A stretch of 64,000 nt of DNA. Origin: an uncultured Prevotella sp. (GTDB taxonomy: Bacteria > Bacteroidota > Bacteroidia > Bacteroidales > Bacteroidaceae). How positions within the stretch are numbered: the first letter of the stretch is position 1; each line of letters starts with the position of its first letter. This document shows, piece by piece, positions 1 to 5,819 of the stretch. The notes under the pieces are model-generated. The model did no database searches. It had not been told where the DNA came from and worked only from the letters and a program-made list of their open reading frames with translations. The stretch is taken from contig CAMVSV010000008.1 of NCBI GenBank assembly GCA_947170265.1, positions 1 through 64,000 of the forward strand, given 5' to 3'. The translations under genes and the position numbers were made by a program.

Positions 1-59
1 TTGGTTAGAGCACCTGACTGTTAATCAGGGGGTCGTTGGTTCAAGCCCATCCTGGAGCG
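1..59 (+). tRNA. tRNA-Asn (GTT), 5' end cut by the window
   Basis: The anticodon arm CCTGACTGTTAATCAGG carries anticodon GTT. The D-arm TTGGTTAGAGCA, the T-arm around TTCAAGC and a 3' acceptor strand CTGGAGC with discriminator G follow. The 5' acceptor strand lies before position 1. No CCA is encoded. A Rho-independent terminator follows directly. Confidence 0.93.
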
Positions 60-69
60 CAAGAGAGAA

Positions 70-100
70 AGAGAGTTACTCATGTAGCTCTCTTTTTTTT
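70..100 (+). terminator. Rho-independent terminator after tRNA-Asn
   Basis: A 10-bp stem (AGAGAGTTAC / GTAGCTCTCT, one G-T pair) with loop TCAT is followed by an eight-T run. It lies 10 bases past the tRNA end. Confidence 0.85.
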
Positions 101-124
101 GTAGTCTCAACAAATATTGCTTGT

Positions 125-169
125 TATAGAAGCCCCGGCTTGCAACCGTAGCAAGCCGGGGCTTCTATA
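125..169. terminator. Long GC-rich hairpin between tRNA-Asn and nhaD
   Basis: A 19-bp perfect stem with GAAGCCCCGGCTTGC as its core and a 7-base loop sits between the convergent tRNA-Asn and nhaD. The ends are A/T-rich, so it could terminate from both sides. The arm AAGCCCCGGCTTGCA recurs in the hairpin at 5483-5521. Confidence 0.7.
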
Positions 170-194
170 TTTTGCACATCAAAGATATGCCCGG

Positions 195-1538
195 TTAGAA
201 TATGAATGTCTTTTCCATCCAGTAGCATACCATGCCGGCAAGATAGCCAACAAAGGCAATCCAGCTGATGTGCTTCATGTACCAGCCGAAGGTGATCTTC
301 TCCAAACCCATGACAACCACGCCTGCAGCAGACCCGATGATGAGCATGGAACCGCCTACGCCGGCACAGTAGGCCAGCAGTTGCCAGAAGATGCCGTCAA
401 CAGCCATGTCGCCAGTAGCTTCAACGGGATACATGCCCATACAGCCAGCCACCAGTGGCACGTTGTCGACAATGCTGGAGAGAACACCGATGATGCCTGT
501 AACGAGATAGTGGTTGCCGTTGAAGGCGGTGTTCAGCCCCTCGCCCAGCATGGTCAGCACACCGATGGTCTCCAGACAGCCTACAGCCATCAGGATGCCA
601 AGAAAGAAAAGAATGGTTGACATGTCGATGCGCGACAGCATCTGGCTGACGCGTTTCTGCATGGCACCCTTCTCCTCTTCTCCCTTCAGGTGGGCATAGA
701 ACACTTCTGTGACAGTCCACAGCACACCCAGCACCAGCAGTATGCCAACAAACGGTGGGAGATGGGTGATGCTCTTGAATATAGGAACGAAGATGAGTCC
801 GCCCACACCAAGGAAGAATATTGTCTTGCGCTGCATGGCGGTGAGGTCACTGGCTTTCTCTACAGATTTCTGTTCGTCGGTGAGTTCCATCTTTCCGTGA
901 AGCGTCAGCGACAGCATGTAGGTGGGGATGATGAGCGAGATGAGCGACGGTATGAGCAATTCGCTGATGACACCCGCAGCGGTGATGACACCCTTGTTCC
1001 AAAGCATGATGGTTGTCACGTCGCCAATGGGTGAGAAGGCACCGCCGGAGTTGGCGGCAATGATAACCAGCGAAGCATAGATCATACGGTCTTTACGGTC
1101 GTCAACCAGTTTGCGCAGAATCATTATCATCACAATACTGGTTGTCAGATTGTCGAGAATGGCAGACAGGAAAAACGTCATGAGTGCTATGCGCCACAAC
1201 AGTTTTTTCTTGCTGCGCGTCTTGACGGCGTCGCGCACAAAGTTGAAGCCGCCGTTCTGGTCAACCAACTCAACGATGGTCATGGCTCCCATGAGGAAGA
1301 ACAGGGTTGTGGATGTAGAACCCAAGTGCTTTTCTATTACCTCGCTGACAGCCGAAGGAATGTTTTCTCCAACGGCTGAAGCGATGTAGCTGCCTGGGTC
1401 CAGCATGAACAGCGTCCATGTAGCAACGAGCATCAACAAGGCAATAGCAGCCTTGTTGATTTTCGTCACACTCTCAACGGCAATGAAGAAATAGCCTATA
1501 CAGAATATGATGACTATAGCCAATGTAAGTGTTGTCAT
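195..1538 (-). CDS. nhaD: NhaD-type Na+/H+ antiporter
   Basis: A 447-residue inner-membrane protein that would exchange cytoplasmic Na+ for external protons. It is strongly hydrophobic with many membrane segments. The N-terminus starts directly with a transmembrane stretch (LTLAIVIIFCIGYFFIAVES). The interior has the ion-transporter-superfamily pattern, including SAILDNLTTSIVMI near residue 125 and the related SSIVDNVPLVAGCMGM in the second half; these two inverted half-repeats are typical of NhaD. The length fits the family. It lies 19 bases downstream of the 131-residue gene at 1558-1953 and is probably cotranscribed with it. The gene ends at the hairpin at 125-169. Family assignment is confident; ion preference is inferred. 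Confidence 0.88.
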   Translation of the reverse strand: MTTLTLAIVIIFCIGYFFIAVESVTKINKAAIALLMLVATWTLFMLDPGSYIASAVGENIPSAVSEVIEKHLGSTSTTLFFLMGAMTIVELVDQNGGFNFVRDAVKTRSKKKLLWRIALMTFFLSAILDNLTTSIVMIMILRKLVDDRKDRMIYASLVIIAANSGGAFSPIGDVTTIMLWNKGVITAAGVISELLIPSLISLIIPTYMLSLTLHGKMELTDEQKSVEKASDLTAMQRKTIFFLGVGGLIFVPIFKSITHLPPFVGILLVLGVLWTVTEVFYAHLKGEEEKGAMQKRVSQMLSRIDMSTILFFLGILMAVGCLETIGVLTMLGEGLNTAFNGNHYLVTGIIGVLSSIVDNVPLVAGCMGMYPVEATGDMAVDGIFWQLLAYCAGVGGSMLIIGSAAGVVVMGLEKITFGWYMKHISWIAFVGYLAGMVCYWMEKTFIF

Positions 1539-1557
1539 GTATACAGTTAATTAAAGG

Positions 1558-1953
1558 TTATTGAAACAAGCTGATGATTACCTCGGCATCGATGCCCTCA
1601 AAGAAAAGCGCTTTGGTGACAGGCTCGTAGCTCATGCTGCTGAACTGCTGAAGGAGCAGTCCGGCAAACTGACCGTCGCGTGAGCTGATGGCTTCGAGCA
1701 TGTAGTTGCCGTTAGCCACCTTCTTGGGATGGAAGCTGCCGATGGTTTCAGCCAGTTTTTCACGAGGTGTGGAGAGGATGCGCAACAGACGTTCGCCATC
1801 CTGCGGACTATATTCCAAGGTTTGTGCGTCAATAACACTGTTTGTGGGTTTATACACAGCTGTGGTCTTGAGACCAAACAGCGATTTGCTGATGCCGATA
1901 CGGGCATCAGAGCAGATGTCGTTCCACATCTGCAAATTCTTGATATTTGCCAT
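1558..1953 (-). CDS. Uncharacterised 131-residue protein upstream of nhaD
   Basis: No family recognised. The protein is soluble-looking, with no signal peptide or membrane segment. It begins MANIKNLQMWNDICSDARIG, has a mixed alpha/beta-like composition and ends VIISLFQ. It probably shares a transcript with nhaD (19-base gap), so a link to ion homeostasis is possible but unproven. The ATG start at 1953 fits the only plausible N-terminus. I take it as real because it fills the gap with sound coding character and no overlap. Confidence 0.6.
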   Translation of the reverse strand: MANIKNLQMWNDICSDARIGISKSLFGLKTTAVYKPTNSVIDAQTLEYSPQDGERLLRILSTPREKLAETIGSFHPKKVANGNYMLEAISSRDGQFAGLLLQQFSSMSYEPVTKALFFEGIDAEVIISLFQ

Positions 1954-2028
1954 TTTTGTTTTGTTTTCTTTGTTAACTATGATGGATTTGCCCTCCTTTC
2001 ATGCGCTGGTGGAAAGACAGACGCATGG

Positions 2029-2499
2029 CTAACAAAGAAGGCGTCTCAGCGCTATGACATAATAGTAGCGGGGAGACGCAGCCCTGACCTGCATGCCACA
2101 ACCATTGGCATGCTGCAGGGGACGAATATTGGATTGGTGAAACGAATTGGCGACCGCCCAGCGACCTGTTGTCCTGCTCGGCTTTCCTCCATAGGTGGGG
2201 ATGAACCGCGATGGACGCGAACCTACCACGCGCTCGCCGTGCTTGGCTGTTATTACGGCACCTGCCATCGGCACCTGCTGTTGCATCATATAAAGATGCA
2301 ACAGGTCGTGCTTGGCAACATATTCTTCGGCTTTCTGTCCGGAGTGTGTCACGCAGATGCCATTGCAGGCTTCACTTCGCGTATCATCATACGCCTTGCC
2401 GTCCACCCCAAGGACAAGGTGGCAGAGAAGCAACAGCACAATCGCCCACAGACGACATGCCATCATCGCTATTCCGGAGTGCAAAGCAACATTATTCAT
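2029..2499 (-). CDS. Small secreted or membrane-anchored protein of unknown function
   Basis: About 156 residues from the ATG at 2499. A TAnnTTTGC promoter box at 2520-2528 lies inside the longer reading frame, so the upstream start at 2550 would precede transcription and is rejected. The N-terminus has a hydrophobic segment (WAIVLLLLCHLVLGVDG) resembling a signal peptide. The middle is polar. The C-terminal third holds the stretch SNIRPLQHANGCG and the ending YYYVIALRRLLC, which I recall, without certainty, from small Bacteroidota hypothetical proteins. Function unknown. It could share a transcript with the nhaD unit 75 bases downstream. Confidence 0.55.
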   Translation of the reverse strand: MNNVALHSGIAMMACRLWAIVLLLLCHLVLGVDGKAYDDTRSEACNGICVTHSGQKAEEYVAKHDLLHLYMMQQQVPMAGAVITAKHGERVVGSRPSRFIPTYGGKPSRTTGRWAVANSFHQSNIRPLQHANGCGMQVRAASPRYYYVIALRRLLC

Positions 2500-2519
2500 G
2501 ATAAATACGCATTCTGGCT

Positions 2520-2528
2520 GCAAAGGTA
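2520..2528 (-). promoter_or_regulatory. Promoter -7 box for the gene at 2029-2499
   Basis: On the minus strand the sequence is TACCTTTGC, matching the Bacteroidota -7 consensus TAnnTTTGC. It lies 20 bases upstream of the ATG at 2499. No convincing -33 element was seen. Confidence 0.6.
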
Positions 2529-2642
2529 ATAATAATCCGCAATACGGCACTGCGTTACTTATTTTTTATTATGAACAATTCCAAGAGCATTGGAGAAGCG
2601 GAGGCAACTTCATGAATACAAATAATGATTGAAGCCGATGAA

Positions 2643-2691
2643 TGTTTAAAGGAGTTTAAAGGATTGTCAGCATTGTTTAAACGAGTTTAAA
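2643..2691. repeat. Two 18-bp direct repeats upstream of hsp20
   Basis: TGTTTAAAGGAGTTTAAA (2643-2660) and TGTTTAAACGAGTTTAAA (2674-2691) differ at one base and start 31 bases apart, about three helical turns. Each is rich in TTTAAA palindromes. They lie in the otherwise gene-free stretch 2551-2844, about 150 bases before hsp20. An operator role is inferred. Confidence 0.55.
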
Positions 2692-2717
2692 TTCTGTGAC
2701 ATACTGGCTTCGTTGTT

Positions 2718-2730
2718 TGACAAATTGTCA
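2718..2730. promoter_or_regulatory. Palindromic candidate operator upstream of hsp20
   Basis: TGACAAATTGTCA is a perfect 6-1-6 palindrome about 115 bases before the hsp20 start. TGTCA occurs again near 2812 in AATGTCAAAC, close to the ribosome-binding site. It could bind a regulator of the heat-shock gene. This is not the classical CIRCE sequence. Confidence 0.45.
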
Positions 2731-2844
2731 CTTTAATCATTGTTGGTACGCAGATTGCGGTAGTGACAGTGAAAGCTGAAGTGAATAACTTAGGCGGATT
2801 AATAACAAAATGTCAAACTAAAGTATAATTAGGAGGTAATGATT

Positions 2845-3270
2845 ATGTTGAATGGATTAATGAAAAGCAACGGTTGGTTCCCAACAATGTTTGATGATTT
2901 CTTTAACACTGATTTCATGCCTCGTGCCAACAGTACAGCACCCGCAGTCAATGTCAAGGAGAGTGAGAAAGCCTACACGATGGAACTTGCAGCTCCAGGC
3001 ATCAAGAAAGAATATTGCCGCGTAGGCATCAACGACGAGGGCAACCTCACCATCGCCATTGAGAACAAACAGGAACACAAGCATGAGGACAAGCACCATC
3101 ACTATCTGCGCCGTGAGTTCAGCTACTCAAACTACGAGCAGAACTACGTGCTGCCAGACGATGTAGTGAAGGATCAGATCTCTGCCAAGGTCGAGGACGG
3201 CATCCTGACCATCACCATGCCGAAGACTGAGCCGAAGCAGAAAGTAACCAAGGCTATTGAGGTGGCATAA
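2845..3270 (+). CDS. Small heat-shock protein, Hsp20/alpha-crystallin family
   Basis: A cytoplasmic ATP-independent chaperone that would hold unfolding proteins for refolding. About 141 residues, usual for the family. The N-terminus (MLNGLMKSNGWFPTMFDDFF) precedes an alpha-crystallin domain: PAVNVKESEKAYTMELAAPG, the conserved YLRREFSYSNYEQNYVLPD core, and AKVEDGILTITMPK. A C-terminal tail with lysines follows. The strong ribosome-binding site AGGAGGT at 2831-2837 is only one base from the ATG at 2839 but seven from the ATG at 2845, so 2845 is chosen. The gene stands alone, with possible operators upstream and a terminator at 3323-3356. Confidence 0.93.
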   Translation: MLNGLMKSNGWFPTMFDDFFNTDFMPRANSTAPAVNVKESEKAYTMELAAPGIKKEYCRVGINDEGNLTIAIENKQEHKHEDKHHHYLRREFSYSNYEQNYVLPDDVVKDQISAKVEDGILTITMPKTEPKQKVTKAIEVA

Positions 3271-3322
3271 TCCCCTCGCTGGGCTTCTGCAAATTACATT
3301 TTCTTACATAAGCTGTTTTATG

Positions 3323-3356
3323 GGGCAACATCCTTATGGGGTGTTGCTCTTTTTTT
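3323..3356 (+). terminator. Rho-independent terminator after hsp20
   Basis: A stem formed by GGGCAACATCC and GGGGTGTTGCTC (with wobble), loop TTAT, then TTTTTTT. It lies about 50 bases past the hsp20 stop. Confidence 0.8.
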
Positions 3357-3394
3357 GTTCAGCTCATGTTACTCGCTACCTTGCTGACACTAAT

Positions 3395-3550
3395 TGGGAC
3401 GAGTGGGGGAAGAGTGAAGAGGTCATCAAAGAGAGCACAGCTCACAAAACGCTAATACAGACTGCCAAGCGTATGAAGACCGACGGTCTCTCCATCAAGC
3501 AGATTTCCCGATACACAGGTCTTACCGTCGAAGAAATAGAAGAACTGTAA
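3395..3550 (+). pseudogene. 3' remnant of an Rpn/PD-(D/E)XK nuclease-type transposase gene
   Basis: Only the last 50 or so codons look coding: AKRMKTDGLSIKQISRYTG followed by LTVEEIEEL. This pattern is the usual C-terminus of the recombination-promoting nuclease (Rpn)/PD-(D/E)XK transposase-like proteins common in Bacteroidota. The upstream catalytic domain is missing. The frame runs back through the hsp20 terminator without a plausible start. It is probably a decayed leftover of a mobile nuclease gene. Confidence 0.5.
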
Positions 3551-3588
3551 GATATAATGAAAAAGCACAACGCCATGAAAGGCTACCG

Positions 3589-4179
3589 TTAGGTTCTGGT
3601 CTCCCATATTACCAGTTCTCTCGGCAATGTCACCACCTTTAGTCTTTCAAACCACATCTTTGATGAGCCGGCGATGTGTTTTCGCGTATGTCCGCTTATG
3701 ATGTAGTAGTTGGCGGTATATTGGTCCATGAGACTGAAGAAAGCTTTCTTTATGCGCGAACACTTCTCGTTGATTGAGTTATTGAGGGGATTTACGAGCA
3801 TGTCAACGCTTTCCGTTATTGTTTTCTTGTCTATGAGTCTGGCGGTTGCCATGTAGTATTTGAGCAGCTCGTCGCGATGGTCAACGAGGTGTTTGAACTC
3901 AATGCCTTCGGGATGGTTGAGAAAGAGCATGTATACAGCCTTGTGCACAGGGTTCATCTCTACCTCCTTGTTGGCGTAGTCCAAGAGAACAAACCTATAG
4001 TCCTTGGTAATAAGCAAGCGGCTCAGCCTGCTTTTGGCAACCTCTATGCGCAACTCTTCCAGTAGGGGAATGCCAATAGAGCGCAACAACAAGTCGTTGC
4101 GTCCGGCTGCGACAAGCTCCTGTACCAACAGGCTCAGCTCGGCAGCTGTCTCTTCCGGTGTGTGTATGGCATTTGACAT
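3589..4179 (-). CDS. Unknown protein translationally adjacent to the second FtsZ
   Basis: About 196 residues from the ATG at 4179, which follows the second ftsZ's TAA by one base; that gene's final codons GAAGAG may help as a ribosome-binding site. This start is preferred to the one at 4200, inside ftsZ. No signal peptide or membrane segment is visible. Features are a leucine-rich helical N-terminus (ELSLLVQELVAAGRNDLLLR), LSRLLITKDYRFVLLDYANK, VYMLFLNHPEGIEFKHL and NPLNNSINEKCSRIKKAF. The last two stretches resemble a Bacteroidales conserved hypothetical family I recall without a name. The arrangement suggests coupled expression with the FtsZ paralogue. A shared function is inference. Confidence 0.75.
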   Translation of the reverse strand: MSNAIHTPEETAAELSLLVQELVAAGRNDLLLRSIGIPLLEELRIEVAKSRLSRLLITKDYRFVLLDYANKEVEMNPVHKAVYMLFLNHPEGIEFKHLVDHRDELLKYYMATARLIDKKTITESVDMLVNPLNNSINEKCSRIKKAFFSLMDQYTANYYIISGHTRKHIAGSSKMWFERLKVVTLPRELVIWETRT

Positions 4180-4180
4180 G

Positions 4181-5389
4181 TTACTCTTCTGCTTCCCCAA
4201 CGATGCTCGCCATGAAATCCCTTACCTTGTCCCAGACTGAATGTTGCCGGCGAGGAGGCTCCTGCTCTACTGGCGGCTCTGGTTCCGGTGCAGGCTCTAC
4301 TATGAATATAGGTTCTTTGACAGGCTCTTCAGGCTCTTTCTTCATCGGTCGGTAAAGCTGTGGGATGAGACTTTCGTAGTAGGTATCATCCTTCTGCTCG
4401 TCGTCGACCACAGTTCCTTCTTCCATTCCTGTGGCCAGGATGGTTACCTTGGCATCCTCACCTATGCCGTTGTCGGTAGAGATACCCCAAATAACCTCAA
4501 TGCTGGGGTTCAGACTGTCGAAGAATTCGTCTATCTCTAGCATCTCCGGCACCATGATGGGCGCTTCGTCGCTGGAATAGATATTGAACAATATGCGCTT
4601 AGCCTTGCTTATGTCGCTGCCATGGATGAGTGGGGAATGAAGGGCGTTCTGTATGGCGTGTTCCACGCGTCGCTCGCCCTTAGCCCTGCCCATGGCCATG
4701 ATGGCACCGCCTCCGTCGCGCATGGTGGTCTCCACATCGCGGAAGTCCAGGTCTATGCCCCCGTTGCTGTTCACCGTTATAAGTTCGGAGATGCCTGTCA
4801 CGGCATCTTTGAGAATGTTGTCAGCTCTTGCAAACGACTCTTTTACCGATATGGGCGAGTCGGCATATACGTCACAAAGGCGCTCATTGTTGATAATCAG
4901 TAGGGCATCCACACTCTTGCGCATCTCGTCAACGCCTTTCAGCGCACGGATAATCTTCTGCTTCTTCTCGAAATAGAACGGTATGGTGACAATGCCAATG
5001 GTGAGCATTCCCATCTCTTTTGCCACCCTTGCCACCACTGGTGCCGAGCCTGTGCCTGTGCCACCGCCCATGCTGGCAGTGATGAACACCATCTTGGTGC
5101 CGTCGCTCAGCAGCTTCTCGATGTCTTCTATGTTCTTTTCTGCTTCTGAACGTCCGATTTCCGGTTTTCCTCCGGCACCAAGTCCTTCTCCGAGCAATAT
5201 TTTTACCGGCACGGGCGATGGTGCCAGCGATTTGCTATCAGTGTTGCACACCGCAAACGTCACGCCGGGAATATGCTCGTCGTTCATGTTGCGAACGGCA
5301 TTGCATCCTCCTCCGCCAACGCCAATCACCTTGATGATGCCTTGCATCTTGTCCTCTACCGGACCGAAATCCAATATGCGTTCACCCAT
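4181..5389 (-). CDS. Second FtsZ (divergent tubulin-like GTPase)
   Basis: About 402 residues. FtsZ-family proteins bind GTP and assemble into filaments. The opening RILDF and IIKVIGVGGGGCNAV align with the dcw FtsZ (42358-43671). The GTP signature GGGTGTG is at about 108-114. The T7 loop reads GIDLDFRDV at about 212-219, where the dcw copy has INLDFNDV: both catalytic aspartates remain but the conserved Asn is Asp. The tail is a Pro/Glu-rich linker (about 349-380) and an amphipathic end, HSVWDKVRDFMASIVGEAEE, unlike the dcw FtsZ tail and similar to the end of FtsA here. The ATG at 5389 is chosen over a TTG at 5398. A promoter lies at 5417-5425. Confidence 0.93.
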   Translation of the reverse strand: MGERILDFGPVEDKMQGIIKVIGVGGGGCNAVRNMNDEHIPGVTFAVCNTDSKSLAPSPVPVKILLGEGLGAGGKPEIGRSEAEKNIEDIEKLLSDGTKMVFITASMGGGTGTGSAPVVARVAKEMGMLTIGIVTIPFYFEKKQKIIRALKGVDEMRKSVDALLIINNERLCDVYADSPISVKESFARADNILKDAVTGISELITVNSNGGIDLDFRDVETTMRDGGGAIMAMGRAKGERRVEHAIQNALHSPLIHGSDISKAKRILFNIYSSDEAPIMVPEMLEIDEFFDSLNPSIEVIWGISTDNGIGEDAKVTILATGMEEGTVVDDEQKDDTYYESLIPQLYRPMKKEPEEPVKEPIFIVEPAPEPEPPVEQEPPRRQHSVWDKVRDFMASIVGEAEE

Positions 5390-5416
5390 ATTTTGCAATC
5401 TGTTTATGTTCTTGCT

Positions 5417-5425
5417 GCAAAATTA
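5417..5425 (-). promoter_or_regulatory. Promoter -7 box for the second ftsZ
   Basis: The minus strand reads TAATTTTGC, 27 bases before the ATG at 5389. It gives this gene pair a promoter independent of the dcw cluster. Confidence 0.65.
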
Positions 5426-5482
5426 CATAATTCTTCCGTGCCATACAATTTGCTGCAAGCCTTGCAGCTCGTTTTTGCAAAG

Positions 5483-5521
5483 AAAGCCCCGGCTTGCAGG
5501 TGTATGCATGCCGGGGCTTTT
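5483..5521. terminator. GC-rich hairpin downstream of the 72-residue gene
   Basis: AAAGCCCCGGC pairs with GCCGGGGCTTT, with an inner TGCA/TGCA pairing. It shares the arm AAGCCCCGGCTTGCA with the hairpin at 125-169. It lies within the gap 5426-5576, between the stop at 5577 and the ftsZ promoter. It probably ends the BspA unit, though the T-run is short. Confidence 0.5.
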
Positions 5522-5576
5522 GCGTTCCATGTAGTTCTTTTTTTTATGTCGTTTCTGTCGTAAGGGAGCTGTATGG

Positions 5577-5795
5577 TCAGTCTTCCCACAGGTTGAAGTG
5601 CTTCATTCCAGTCAGTTTTTCTTCGTCGTCAGCAGCTTCTTCATCCCAGACGTTGCCGGTCATCGTAGCTTGCTTGGCATCGCCCAGTCCGCCATTGATG
5701 CCGCTGACGTAGATGATGAGGTCGTCAAGGATGTTGTGTCTTCCGCTCACCGCTATGAGCTCTGTCGATGGGGTGGTATATGTTTTCTTGTTCAT
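5577..5795 (-). CDS. Small 72-residue protein downstream of the BspA-like gene
   Basis: It starts MNKKTYTTPSTELIAVSG and has an acidic C-terminal half (DEEAADDEEK, ending NLWED). No signal peptide is obvious. The opening resembles a class of short Prevotella proteins starting M-K-K-x-Y-x-x-P, whose function is unknown to me. Its ATG is 24 bases past the stop of the 1156-residue surface protein, so the two are probably cotranscribed. It may be a small accessory or precursor peptide; nothing supports a specific role. Confidence 0.6.
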   Translation of the reverse strand: MNKKTYTTPSTELIAVSGRHNILDDLIIYVSGINGGLGDAKQATMTGNVWDEEAADDEEKLTGMKHFNLWED

Positions 5796-5819
5796 TGTCT
5801 GAAAAAGTGTTTTGTGAGG

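Noticed and set aside
2839..2844. hsp20 start at the first ATG (2839)
   Set aside because: Only one base separates it from the AGGAGGT ribosome-binding site; the ATG at 2845 has normal spacing.
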